Source: Streptomyces xantholiticus (lineage in GTDB: Bacteria; Actinomycetota; Actinomycetes; Streptomycetales; Streptomycetaceae). Taken from it: a stretch of DNA of 64,000 bases. Each line of letters starts with the position of its first letter. The first letter of the stretch is position 1. Under the pieces are notes generated by a model that worked only from the letters and a program-made list of their open reading frames with translations, had not been told where the DNA came from and made no database searches. The translations under genes and the position numbers were made by a program. Of this stretch, positions 26,667 to 35,032 are shown in pieces. The DNA lies in contig NZ_BMWB01000029.1 in assembly GCF_014651015.1 (NCBI RefSeq), positions 1 through 64,000 on the forward strand, in the 5' to 3' direction.

Positions 26667-28181
26667 TCATGACCGCCTCGGCGGCTGGATCCACCCCAGT
26701 GACCGCTCGACGGCTCGTTGCCAGCACTCGTATTCGCGCTCCCGCCGCTCGGGGTCCATGGCAGGCAGCCACTGGGCGGCCCGGTGCCAGTTGCGGCGCA
26801 GGACCTCCATGTCCGACCAGTAGCCGGCCGCGAGGCCGGCGGCGTATGCGGCGCCGAGCGAGACCGTCTCGGCCACCAGGGGTCGCACCACGGGAACGTC
26901 GAGCACGTCGGCGAGGAACTGCATGAGCAGGTTGTCGGAGGTCATGCCCCCGTCCACCTTGAGCTGCTTCAGGGCGAGCGCGGAATCGGCGTTCATGGCG
27001 TCGACGACCTCCCGCGTCTGCCAGCCGGTGGCCTCCAGGACGGCTCGGGCCAGGTGGCCCTTGGTGATGTACGAGGTGAGGCCGACGATGACGCCGCGGG
27101 CGTCGCTTCTCCAATGGGGTGCGAACAGACCGGAGAACGCGGGGACGATGTAGCAGCCGCCGTTGTCCTCGACCGTCCGCGCCAGGGTCTCGATCTCGGG
27201 TGCGCTGTTGATCAGACCCAGTCGGTCGCGGAACCACTGGACCAGCGAGCCGGTGACGGCGATCGGCCCCTCCAGGGCATAGACCGCGGGCTGCTCCGCG
27301 ATCTTGTATGCCACGGTGGTGAGGAGCCCGTGCCGGGATCGGACGACGTCGGAGCCGGTGTTCATCAGCAGGAAACTGCCGGTCCCGTAGGTGCACTTCG
27401 CCTCCCCGGGCGAGAAGCAGGTCTGTCCGAACAGGGCCGCCTGCTGATCGCCGAGGGCGGCCGTGATGGGGATCCCCGGGAGCACGGAGCGGGCCTCGCC
27501 GTAGCACTCGGCCGAGGGCCGGATCTCCGGCAGCATCCGGAGCGGGACTCCGAAGAACCCCATGAGCTCGCCGTCCCAGGTCAGCGTCCGCATGTTGATG
27601 AGCATGGTGCGGCTGGCGTTGGTGGCGTCGGTGATGTGCAGGCCGCCGGCCGTTCCACCGGTGAGGTTCCAGATCAGCCAGCTCTCCATCGTGCCGAACA
27701 GCACCTCGCCGTCCCGGGCACGCTGCTCCAGCCCGTCGACGTGATCGAACAACCAGCGGATCCGGGGCGCGGAGAAGTAGGTCGAGGGAGGAAGGCAGCA
27801 CCGTTCGAGGAAGAACTCGTCCCCGGGCCGGTTTCTCAGATCGTCGACGAGCGGAGCGGTGCGGGTGTCCTGCCAGACGATCGCCTTGCCCAGCGGCGCA
27901 CCGGTCCGCCGGTCCCAGAGCACGGTCGTCTCCCGCTGGTTGGCGATCCCGATGGCGGCGATCTGCCCTGCGTCCACGCCGGCGTGGGACAGTGCCTCGG
28001 GCACCACGCGTTGCAGGTTGCGCCAGATCTCGACAGCGTCGTGCTCGACCCATCCGGGCTGCGGAAAGTACTGGCGATGCTCTCGTTGGGCGACCGACAC
28101 CAGCCGCCCGCGCTGATCGAACAGGATGCATCGAGTGGAGGTGGTGCCCTGGTCGATGGACATCACATACCGTGCAACCAT
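26667..28181 (-). CDS. glpK: Glycerol kinase
   Basis: A 504-residue FGGY-family kinase that phosphorylates glycerol to glycerol-3-phosphate. N-terminal SIDQGTTSTRCILFDQRG, NQRETTVLWDRRTG and VWQDTRT, central ALGDQQAALFGQ, and C-terminal KVDGGMTSDNLLMQ are diagnostic, and the length is standard. It lies 41 bases downstream of an IclR-type regulator read in the same direction. This recalls the GylR-controlled glycerol operon of Streptomyces, but no glycerol facilitator or dehydrogenase gene is present here, so this may be a second copy. Confidence 0.95.
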   Translation of the reverse strand: MVARYVMSIDQGTTSTRCILFDQRGRLVSVAQREHRQYFPQPGWVEHDAVEIWRNLQRVVPEALSHAGVDAGQIAAIGIANQRETTVLWDRRTGAPLGKAIVWQDTRTAPLVDDLRNRPGDEFFLERCCLPPSTYFSAPRIRWLFDHVDGLEQRARDGEVLFGTMESWLIWNLTGGTAGGLHITDATNASRTMLINMRTLTWDGELMGFFGVPLRMLPEIRPSAECYGEARSVLPGIPITAALGDQQAALFGQTCFSPGEAKCTYGTGSFLLMNTGSDVVRSRHGLLTTVAYKIAEQPAVYALEGPIAVTGSLVQWFRDRLGLINSAPEIETLARTVEDNGGCYIVPAFSGLFAPHWRSDARGVIVGLTSYITKGHLARAVLEATGWQTREVVDAMNADSALALKQLKVDGGMTSDNLLMQFLADVLDVPVVRPLVAETVSLGAAYAAGLAAGYWSDMEVLRRNWHRAAQWLPAMDPERREREYECWQRAVERSLGWIQPPRRS

Positions 28182-28222
28182 GATCGGGCCTGCCTTCCGA
28201 TGTGTCGCGGAGCCGCGGGTAC

Positions 28223-28990
28223 CTACCAGCGGGCCGCGCCCAGGTCTCTGGAGATCGCCCGTGCAGCCTCCCGGAGCAAGGTGATCAGGGCCGATTGGGG
28301 CCGTCCTCCCGTGTCGCAGATCCGCTCGACCGGGCCGGATACGCCGAGCGCGCCCACCACGAGGCCCCCGTGCCCCCGGATCGGCGTGGCGATTCCGGCG
28401 TCACCCATGCTCATTTCCTGCACCTCGGAGCCCCAGCCGAGCTCGCGGATCTCGCCGAGCGCCCGGTTGAGGTCGTCCGGGAACACCAGGGTGTGCCGGG
28501 TGTAGGCCTCCAGTTCGGCCTTCAGCAACGGCTCGACGGGCGCGGCCCCGAAGGCCAGCAGGACCTTGCCGAGCGACGAGGCGTGAAGCGGCAGCAGTGC
28601 CCCCACGTCCAGGGTCTGGAGGCTGTCGTCCGGCCGGAAGACGTGGTGGACGATGAGCACCTTGCCCTCCAGCGGTGTACCGAGGCGGACGGCCTCCCCG
28701 CTGCGGGCGGCCAGGGCGTCGGCCCAGTTGATGGAGCGCGACCGCAACTCGTTGACGTCGAGGTAGCTGGTACCGAGATGAAGCAGAGCCGCTCCGAGCT
28801 GGTACTTCCCGGTGGCCGGGTCCTGCTCCACGAAGTCCACGTGCTGCAGGGTGCGCAGAATGCCATGGGCGGTGCCTTTGGCCAGTCCGAGCGACGACGC
28901 CACCTCGCCCAGTCCCAGCCTGCGGGGACCGGTGGCGAGCAGACGCAGGATCGCCGCCGCTCGTTCTATGGACTGGACCGGGCCGACCAT
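28223..28990 (-). CDS. IclR-family regulator, GylR-like
   Basis: A 255-residue protein. A winged HTH at the N-terminus (SIERAAAILRLLATGPRRLG, SSLGLAKGTAHGILRTLQHV) is followed by the IclR effector domain with PLHASSLGKVLLAFG and GDAGIATPIRGHGGLVVGAL. The ATG at 28990 is chosen because the HTH normally begins about 10 residues after the start. Glycerol kinase follows at once, so the likely ligand is glycerol or glycerol-3-phosphate. The promoter would lie in the 141-base gap shared with the divergent ATPase gene. Confidence 0.9.
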   Translation of the reverse strand: MVGPVQSIERAAAILRLLATGPRRLGLGEVASSLGLAKGTAHGILRTLQHVDFVEQDPATGKYQLGAALLHLGTSYLDVNELRSRSINWADALAARSGEAVRLGTPLEGKVLIVHHVFRPDDSLQTLDVGALLPLHASSLGKVLLAFGAAPVEPLLKAELEAYTRHTLVFPDDLNRALGEIRELGWGSEVQEMSMGDAGIATPIRGHGGLVVGALGVSGPVERICDTGGRPQSALITLLREAARAISRDLGAARW

Positions 28991-29131
28991 AGAACGATCG
29001 TAGTCCGAGCTTCGCCCCAAGACCTCCGTTCGACAATGCCGACCGCCGTTCATTGACCGCGCCCTGCTCTCTCCTTAGCGTTTCATCACGTCGGTCCACC
29101 GGCCGACAGCGCTCCCGGAGGAGGAGAGGCC

Positions 29132-29560
29132 ATGACAGTGGCGCAGCTCAGGGCAGAGCTTCCCGAAGACGTCACTTACGTCTTTCCGCTGGCACACGTC
29201 CCCAGGGCCGCCTCGGTCGTGCGTCGGCGCGTGCGCGCGATCCTCACCGACTGGCACGTGTCCGCGGACGTCGCCGAGGACGTGCTCCTGCTGGCCTCGG
29301 AGCTGCTCACCAATGCGATCACCCACGCCCTGCCGCCGGCGACGCTGCGGCTGTCGCAGGTCCTGGTGGACGGGCTCAAAGCCGTACACGTCGAGGTGAC
29401 GGACGCGGGACCTCTGGCTCCGGCCGACCGGCCGGCCTGCGAGCTCGACCCGGACGAGCACGGCCGAGGCATCGAAATCGTCGTGGCGCTGTCGGCCCGG
29501 TGCGGCATGCGAGAGCTTGCCGACGGGACCAGCCGGTGGGCAGACGTGGTCGTCAGGTGA
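29132..29560 (+). CDS. Anti-sigma-factor-type ATP-binding protein (HATPase)
   Basis: A 142-residue stand-alone GHKL ATPase: VRRRVRAILTDWHVSADVAE, the N box LLASELLTNAITHA, VHVEVTDAGP and DEHGRGIEIVVALSARCG. Excellent GGAGGAGGAG precedes the ATG. It belongs to the same large family as the ATPase at 17727 but is shorter at both ends and not closely similar. It has no XRE or DUF397 neighbour, and its partner is unknown. Confidence 0.88.
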   Translation: MTVAQLRAELPEDVTYVFPLAHVPRAASVVRRRVRAILTDWHVSADVAEDVLLLASELLTNAITHALPPATLRLSQVLVDGLKAVHVEVTDAGPLAPADRPACELDPDEHGRGIEIVVALSARCGMRELADGTSRWADVVVR

Positions 29561-29709
29561 GGTGAGGTGGGCGAGGTGGGGTGAGGCGGTCGAAGACACG
29601 ACACGCCCTGCCGGAGACCAAGGCGCCACGGCCCTCACCGACGGGGGACCGGACCGGATCGCGGCGGAACCGCCCTTGCCGACCGGCCCGATCGTCTCCC
29701 CGGCCTCAC

Positions 29710-29753
29710 GGCACGGGAGCCGGACCGCAACCGACGGGTCCGGCTCCCGTGCC
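29710..29753. terminator. Long bidirectional terminator
   Basis: A perfect 17-base stem with arms 29710-29726 and 29737-29753 and a 10-base loop. It sits 22 bases beyond the bL37 stop on the minus strand and after the ATPase on the plus strand. Confidence 0.85.
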
Positions 29754-29774
29754 GTCGCCTGTGCGACCGCCCGG

Positions 29775-29849
29775 TCAGGCGTTGGGGCGCTTGCCGTGGT
29801 TCGCGCCCTTCTTCTTGCGGGCGCGCCGCTTGTTGCCTCGCTTGGACAT
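29775..29849 (-). CDS. Ribosomal protein bL37-like (24 residues)
   Basis: The tiny frame encodes MSKRGNKRRARKKKGANHGK then RPNA and a stop. This very basic peptide matches what I recall of the actinobacterial large-subunit protein bL37, which ends ANHGKRPNA. It is followed by a long terminator, and a purine-rich GGGAGACGC stretch precedes the ATG, consistent with an independent, strongly expressed gene. At 25 codons it is easily missed by gene finders. Neighbouring genes are unrelated to translation. Confidence 0.78.
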   Translation of the reverse strand: MSKRGNKRRARKKKGANHGKRPNA

Positions 29850-29907
29850 GATGCGCGTCTCCCTTGAATCGGGATCTTTCGGGCGCCGCCAGTCTAGACC
29901 CGCGGCG

Positions 29908-30363
29908 CTACCAGCTCGCTCCGGCGATCTGGCGGGTCGTGGCGTTGAGCCGGTTGAACAGGTTGGTCACGCCGATCATCAGCGTCAGCGAGGCGAGCTG
30001 CTTCTCGTCGTAGTGCTCGGCGGCCGCGTCCCAGATCCCGTCCGGCACCGGGTCGGACCGGTCGGCCAGCCGGGTGGCCGCCTCGGCGAGGGCGAGGGCG
30101 GCACGCTCGGCGTCGTCGAAGTACGGCGCCTCCCGCCACGCGGCCACCGCCGCCAGCCGCTCCTCGCTCTCCCCCGCCTTGCGGGCCTGGTCCGCGCCGA
30201 AGACGACGCAGTAGCTGCACCCGTTGATCTGGCTGGCCCGCAGATGCACCAACTCCAGTGTCGCCTGCGGGACTCCACCCTTACGCGCGGCCCTGAGCAG
30301 GTCGAGAATGGGCTGCATGGCCTCGGGAATGACGACCGCGGGGTTGATGATCCGTGCCTGCAT
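29908..30363 (-). CDS. Carboxymuconolactone decarboxylase/AhpD-family protein
   Basis: A 151-residue all-helical protein with ELVHLRASQINGCSYCVVFG, the CxxC of AhpD-like alkylhydroperoxidase-associated proteins, and then ADQARKAGESEERLAAVAAW. The ATG at 30363 is preceded by GAGGAG; an in-frame ATG eight codons earlier is less likely. Such proteins act as thiol-dependent peroxidases or reductases. It is a single gene next to Ku, with no obvious link to repair. Confidence 0.88.
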   Translation of the reverse strand: MQARIINPAVVIPEAMQPILDLLRAARKGGVPQATLELVHLRASQINGCSYCVVFGADQARKAGESEERLAAVAAWREAPYFDDAERAALALAEAATRLADRSDPVPDGIWDAAAEHYDEKQLASLTLMIGVTNLFNRLNATTRQIAGASW

Positions 30364-30614
30364 GACCGGTCTCCTCATCGCATCCATCGGGTTCTTGCTC
30401 CGTCACTTCACCGACGGATCCCGAAGGGCGGATGTGACCGGACGCGCGAAGTTCTTCCGCGAGGACCTTGTGTGTCGCGCACATCGCCCGGGGCCCGCCG
30501 CCGCACGGCAGGCAGGGGTCTCCCGCGCCTGGGCGGACGAGCACGTCCAGGGCGCTTCCGACCGCAAGGGCCGGTCGATCGGCAATCGTGGCGCGGCGTC
30601 AGGGCGGGGATCGC

Positions 30615-31676
30615 TCACGCGGAGGAGCGCTTCCTCGCCGCGGTCTTCCTCGCCGCGGTCTTCCTCGCCGCGGTCTTCTTCGCCGCGGTCTTCTTCGTCG
30701 CGGACTTCTTCGTCGCAGAGGACTCCGAGGACGCCGACTTCTTGGCCGCGGACTTCTTCGCCGCCGTGGACGTCGACTTGGCGGGCGCCTTCCTGGCGGG
30801 GGTCTTCTTGGCCGTGGACGTCGACTTCTTGGTGCCCGACTCCTTCGGCGTGGCCGCGGAACGCCGTCCCTTGATCGGCGTCACCTGTGCCTCCTCGCCC
30901 CGCGCTTCCTGCGCCGCCCGCACACTGCCCTCCAGCGCCGCCATCAGGTCGATGACCTTGCCGCCCTCACGCTCCGCCGGGGCGGTCTCGAGCGCGCCGC
31001 CGCCCTCCGCCTTCGCGGCGATCATGGCCTCGACCGCCTCGCGGTAGTCGTCGTGCAGCGACTCGAGGTCGACCTCGCCGAGCGTGTCCATCAGCGCGTC
31101 GGCCAGGTCGAGTTCGGCCTCCCGTACGGTCACGTCGCTCTGTGGGGCCACACCCTCCGGCTGCCTGATCTCGTCCGGCCACAGCAGCCCGTGCATGGCG
31201 ATCACGTCGTCGACGACCCGCAGCATGCCGAGCCGTTCCCGGCCGCGCAGCGCGAACTTGGCGATGGCCACGCGGCGGCTGCGCTTGAGGGCCTCGCGCA
31301 GCAGGGTGTACGGCTTGGCGGCAGGCACGCCGTTCGCGGAGAGGTAGTAGGCCGCGTCCATCTGAAGGGGGTCGATCTCGGAGGCCGGCACGAAGGCGAC
31401 GATCTCGATCGTCTTCGCGGTCGGCAGCGGGAGGGAGGCCAGGTCCTCGTCCGTGATCGGGATCATCGACCCGTCGGCGTCCTCGTACGCCTTGCCGATC
31501 TCGGCCTGCGTCACCTCCTTCTCCTCCAGTTCGCACACCTTGCGGTAGCGGATCCGGCCGCCGTCGGCGGCGTGGATCTGGCGGAACGAGACGGAGTGGT
31601 TCTCCGTGGCGTTGACCAGCTTGATCGGGATGCTGACCAGCCCGAAGGAGATCGCGCCGTTCCAGATGGATCGCAC
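30615..31676 (-). CDS. ku: Ku DNA end-binding protein, long Lys-rich tail
   Basis: A 353-residue bacterial Ku that forms homodimeric rings on DNA ends and recruits LigD in non-homologous end joining. The core begins MRSIWNGAISFGLVSIPIKL and contains YRKVCELEEKEV and REALKRSRRVAIAKFALRGR. After about 260 the protein becomes a tail of Lys/Ala/Thr/Ser repeats (AAKKTAARKTAARK), resembling histone-H1-like tails seen in some actinobacterial Ku. The repetitive tail DNA (30620-30800) could vary by slippage. The gene is divergent from LigD polymerase, with only 49 bases between starts. Confidence 0.95.
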   Translation of the reverse strand: MRSIWNGAISFGLVSIPIKLVNATENHSVSFRQIHAADGGRIRYRKVCELEEKEVTQAEIGKAYEDADGSMIPITDEDLASLPLPTAKTIEIVAFVPASEIDPLQMDAAYYLSANGVPAAKPYTLLREALKRSRRVAIAKFALRGRERLGMLRVVDDVIAMHGLLWPDEIRQPEGVAPQSDVTVREAELDLADALMDTLGEVDLESLHDDYREAVEAMIAAKAEGGGALETAPAEREGGKVIDLMAALEGSVRAAQEARGEEAQVTPIKGRRSAATPKESGTKKSTSTAKKTPARKAPAKSTSTAAKKSAAKKSASSESSATKKSATKKTAAKKTAARKTAARKTAARKRSSA

Positions 31677-31725
31677 GTTCCATCCCTTTCATCCGAAATT
31701 ACGGAAATCGTGGGATTCTCATCGT

Positions 31726-32613
31726 ATGACGCCGATCACAGAGGTGGAGGGGCGGCGCCTGGCGCTCACCAACCTGGAAAAGGTCATCCACCCCGCCACC
31801 GGGACCACCAAGGGCGAGATCGTGCACTACTACGCCGTTACGGCGGAGGCGATCCTGCCGCACCTCAGGGACCGGCCGGTCTCCTTCCTCAGGTATCCCG
31901 ACGGCCCCGACGGCCAGCTCTTCTTCACCAAGAACCCGCCGCCAGGAACGCCCGACTGGGTGCGCACCGCGCCCGTCCCCCGCTCGGAGGACCCGAAGGC
32001 CCGCCAGGTGGTGATCGACGACCTCGCGTCACTCGTCTGGGCGGCCAATCTGGTGGTGGAGTTCCACACACCGCAGTGGCGGGCCGAGAAGCCCGCCGTC
32101 GCCGACCGCATCGTGTTCGACCTCGACCCCGGCGCGCCCGCCTCGATCGCCGAGTGCTGCGAGGTGGCCCTGTGGCTGCGCGACCGGCTCGCCCGCGACG
32201 GCCTTCAGGCGTACGCGAAGACGTCCGGTTCCAAGGGGCTGCATCTGGCCGTGCCGCTGGAACCCACCCCCTCCGAGCAGGTCTCCGCCTATGCGAAGTC
32301 CCTGGCCGTCGAGGGCGAGACCGCCCTGCCGAAGCTGGTCCTGCACCGGATGGCCCGCGCGCTGCGACCCGGCAAGGTCTTCGTCGACCACAGCCAGAAC
32401 GCCGCCGCGAAGACCACCGCCACGCCGTACACCCTGCGGGCCCGCAGGGAGCCCGCCGTCTCCGCCCCGGTGACCTGGGAGGAGGTGGAGCAGGGCCGGG
32501 CCGACGGGGCCGGACTCGTCTTCCGGCTCTCCGACATCGCTCCCCGGCTGGAGCGGTACGGGGATCTGTTCGGCGCGCTCGAGGACCGTGACAGAGCCGG
32601 GCACCTGCCGTGA
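31726..32613 (+). CDS. ligD: LigD polymerase/primase domain protein
   Basis: A 295-residue stand-alone polymerase domain (archaeo-eukaryotic primase fold). It shows SFLRYPDGPDGQLFFTKNPP, RIVFDLDPG with the metal-binding Asp pair, KTSGSKGLHLAVPL and KVFVDHSQN. It fills in ends held by Ku. The gene has almost no leader and overlaps the ligase gene by GTGA. In many bacteria the polymerase, nuclease and ligase are one LigD chain. Here polymerase and ligase are separate and no nuclease (PE) domain is seen. Confidence 0.92.
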   Translation: MTPITEVEGRRLALTNLEKVIHPATGTTKGEIVHYYAVTAEAILPHLRDRPVSFLRYPDGPDGQLFFTKNPPPGTPDWVRTAPVPRSEDPKARQVVIDDLASLVWAANLVVEFHTPQWRAEKPAVADRIVFDLDPGAPASIAECCEVALWLRDRLARDGLQAYAKTSGSKGLHLAVPLEPTPSEQVSAYAKSLAVEGETALPKLVLHRMARALRPGKVFVDHSQNAAAKTTATPYTLRARREPAVSAPVTWEEVEQGRADGAGLVFRLSDIAPRLERYGDLFGALEDRDRAGHLP

Positions 32614-33515
32614 CGTTGCCCCGGCCGCCCCTGAAGGTCGCGCTCGCCGAATCGGTGATCGCCCTGCCGCGCGGGACCGGACTCGCCTACGAGCCCAAGT
32701 TCGACGGGCACCGCATGGTGATCTTCCGCCTCGGCGGCGAGGTGCTGCTGCAGGCCCGTTCCGGGCGGATGGTCACGGCCGCGTTCCCCGACCTCGCGGC
32801 CGCCGCCCTGCAGTTGCCCGACGACACGGTCCTCGACGGTGAGGTCGTGGTGTGGCGGGACGGACGGACGGACTTCGCCGCCGTGCAGAAGCGCGCGGCC
32901 GCCACACCGGGGCGGGCGCCCGCGCTCTCGCGCGCCCTGCCCGCCTCGTACGCCGCCTTCGACCTGCTGGCGGAGGCGGGCCAGGACCTGCGGCCGCTCG
33001 CGTACGAGAAGCGGCGGGCGCGGCTGGTGGCGGTGACCGGGCCGCTGGGGCCGCCGCTGCAGCCCGTGCCGATGACGCTCGACCGGGCGGAGGCGGAGGG
33101 CTGGTACGAGAGCCTGCCGGCGATCGGCGTCGAAGGGCTGGTGATCAAGCGGCTCGACCAGACCTACCGCGGCGGGGTGCGGCTGTGGCGCAAGCTGCGG
33201 CACACCCGCACGCACGACGCGGCGGTCGTCGGCTTCACCGGGGCACAGGCCAGGCCCACCGCGCTGGTCGTGGTGCTGCCCGACGACGACACCCCGGTGG
33301 TGTCCAGCCCGATGCAGCCCGGCCTGCGGGCGCAGGCGGCCGGCCTGCTGGGCGGGCGGGTGAGCGGCGCGGGCGGGGTGGCGGTCGCCACCGGGATCGG
33401 CGAGGTTCCGTACCGGGCGGTAGAACCGGGTGTGACGGCGGAGGTGGAGCTGGGCACCACGCGCCACACGGTGACGACAGTGGTGCGGTTGAGGTTCCCG
33501 GAAGAACTCGATTAA
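32610..33515 (+). CDS. ATP-dependent DNA ligase (LigD ligase domain)
   Basis: A 301-residue ligase. Motif I is YEPKFDGHR with the adenylated Lys at about residue 30. DGEVVVWRDGRTDFAAVQKR and SLPAIGVEGLVIKRLDQTYR (motif IV) follow, and the OB-fold region ends the protein. It seals the gaps left by the polymerase encoded just before. The GTG start overlaps the previous stop. The TAA stop directly abuts a palindromic box at 33516, so the next gene's control region begins here. Confidence 0.92.
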   Translation: MTLPRPPLKVALAESVIALPRGTGLAYEPKFDGHRMVIFRLGGEVLLQARSGRMVTAAFPDLAAAALQLPDDTVLDGEVVVWRDGRTDFAAVQKRAAATPGRAPALSRALPASYAAFDLLAEAGQDLRPLAYEKRRARLVAVTGPLGPPLQPVPMTLDRAEAEGWYESLPAIGVEGLVIKRLDQTYRGGVRLWRKLRHTRTHDAAVVGFTGAQARPTALVVVLPDDDTPVVSSPMQPGLRAQAAGLLGGRVSGAGGVAVATGIGEVPYRAVEPGVTAEVELGTTRHTVTTVVRLRFPEELD

Positions 33516-33578
33516 TCAAGTTTGACTAGCCACTGGTCGGGCATTACCTTCTACGACCGAGTGACTGGTCAAATTTGA
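33516..33578. promoter_or_regulatory. Paired operator boxes before the SnoaL-like gene
   Basis: TCAAGTTTGA (33516-33525) and TCAAATTTGA (33569-33578) are nearly identical palindromes 53 bases apart. With flanks, ATCAAGTTTGAC and GTCAAATTTGAT also form an inverted pair. Two ACTGGTC repeats lie between or beside them. The second box ends just before the ribosome-binding site, a layout typical of a dimeric repressor. No adjacent regulator gene is obvious. Confidence 0.55.
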
Positions 33579-33593
33579 TGAGGAGGAGACGGA

Positions 33594-34025
33594 GTGACAT
33601 TCCTGCCGGACACCGGATACGCGCCGACTGCCGGGGAACTGGCAAGCATCCAGGAGTGGTTCGCCGAATACGACAGGCACAGCGGCGCACGCGACATCGA
33701 GCGGATGGCGGACATGGCCGTCTTCCCGCTCAACCTGATCAGCGACGACACGGCGGGCAACGGTGCCTCGGCCCAGTGGGACCGTGAGCAGTTCGTCGAG
33801 ACCATGACCGGGGTGATGGGCGACGGCGACACCGACATCACCTTCGAATCGGTACGGACGCCGGTGTTCCTCTCCTCTGCGATGGCCGTCGTCTTCACGG
33901 ACTCGACCATGACCATGGACGGGCGGACCCAGCAGTTGCGGTACGCGGACATCCTGATCAGGCGGGACGGGAAGTGGGCGTTCCAGACCATGTTGCAGGG
34001 CGGCTGGGGCGACAACCTGCGGTGA
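33594..34025 (+). CDS. SnoaL/NTF2-like fold protein
   Basis: A 143-residue protein of the SgcJ/SnoaL-like (NTF2) fold: APTAGELASIQEWFAEYDRH, then ERMADMAVFPLNL and a C-terminal RYADILIRRDGKWAFQTML. GAGGAGGAGAC precedes the GTG start. Members are small cyclases, isomerases or ligand-binding proteins, and the substrate cannot be told. Expression is probably controlled through the pair of TCAA-TTTGA boxes upstream. Confidence 0.8.
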   Translation: MTFLPDTGYAPTAGELASIQEWFAEYDRHSGARDIERMADMAVFPLNLISDDTAGNGASAQWDREQFVETMTGVMGDGDTDITFESVRTPVFLSSAMAVVFTDSTMTMDGRTQQLRYADILIRRDGKWAFQTMLQGGWGDNLR

Positions 34026-34039
34026 GCGGGCTCGGGGGG

Positions 34040-34852
34040 TCAGGCACCGAGCCAGGTGCGGCGGTCGCGGGCCACGGCGTAGAGCGCCTCGACGTCCGCG
34101 GGCCCCAGCACGCCGCCGAGCCGGGCCAGCGCCGGCACCTCGCCGGCCCGCAGGACCCGTACGTCCCGCGGTGCCGAAGCCGCCTCCAGCCGGGCCGCGT
34201 CGACGACGACCAGGACCGGCCGGACCACGGCGGCCAGTACGTGGGCGGCCCGCTCGGCCCGGCGGCGGGTGAGGGAGACGTCGCAGCCGGCGCCGCGTCC
34301 GCCCCGGACCAGCCGGTCATCGACGCGCACCCGCCGCCCGTCGGCCGCGAACGTGTGCACGGCGAGCACGCCGCCGGGACCGACCGCCAGATGGTCGATG
34401 TGATCGGCGCCCGGCAGCGGCACGGAGTGCAGGATGCGCCAGCCCGCGGGCTCCAACCCGTCGAGCACGCCTCCGAGCCGCTGCTGCGCGGCGAGGTCGA
34501 GGCGCCGTTGATCGCGCCGGAACGGGCGCAGTGCGGTGGGCGGCCGGCGCTCGAGGTCCGTGTACAGCGCCTCACCGGGCCGGTTGGGAGCCAGGTCGTC
34601 GTCCGGGGGCAGGGCGAGACGGGCGAGTTCGGACCGGGTGGGCACAGGCGGCGGCCCCACCGTGAGCTCCCCGGCCGTGAAGGGGGCGAGCGCCTCCAGT
34701 ACGGCGTCGCGATGTCGGTCGAAGAGCAGGGCGACCCGGCCGGTGTCGCGGTCGCACCAGGCGACATCGCTGCCGTCGGGAAGGCTCACGTACAGCCGGT
34801 CCCTGCCGTGGACGCGCGCCGGCGTCACCCGTAGTCGCTGCATCGGCATCAC
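34040..34852 (-). CDS. NERD-like domain protein, copy 2
   Basis: About 270 residues with the same layout as the protein at 16157: an N-terminal module GRDRLYVSLPDGSDVAWCDR, a linker, then GWRILHSVPLPGADHIDHLA and VGPGGVLAVHTFAADGRRV. As in the paralogue, the lysine of the NERD catalytic strand is missing. The start may be the GTG at 34852, or the ATGs one or three codons later. It is convergent with the SnoaL-like gene, with 14 bases between stops. The role is unknown. Confidence 0.75.
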   Translation of the reverse strand: MMPMQRLRVTPARVHGRDRLYVSLPDGSDVAWCDRDTGRVALLFDRHRDAVLEALAPFTAGELTVGPPPVPTRSELARLALPPDDDLAPNRPGEALYTDLERRPPTALRPFRRDQRRLDLAAQQRLGGVLDGLEPAGWRILHSVPLPGADHIDHLAVGPGGVLAVHTFAADGRRVRVDDRLVRGGRGAGCDVSLTRRRAERAAHVLAAVVRPVLVVVDAARLEAASAPRDVRVLRAGEVPALARLGGVLGPADVEALYAVARDRRTWLGA

Positions 34853-35032
34853 CCATGAACCATGGGATCAGCCGTCGGCGACGGCGGCAACAGGCCTGGA
34901 TTCAACAACCCCCGGACAACCCCGCCGGATACCGGTCAGGATGTCGGATCGTTGGGGCACACTTCCCCCAGACACAAGGGTCGAGACCCGAAGTTGCTTG
35001 GAGACCCAAGGTTTCTTGGGAGGGGGACAATC

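Noticed and set aside
26718..28505. 595-codon plus-strand frame
   Set aside because: Mirror image of glycerol kinase and the IclR gene caused by high third-position GC; no family motif.
30615..30830. Repetitive GCCGCGGTCTTC units considered as a CRISPR or satellite array
   Set aside because: They are in-frame codons for the Lys/Ala tail of Ku, with no spacers. No CRISPR array was seen anywhere in the window.
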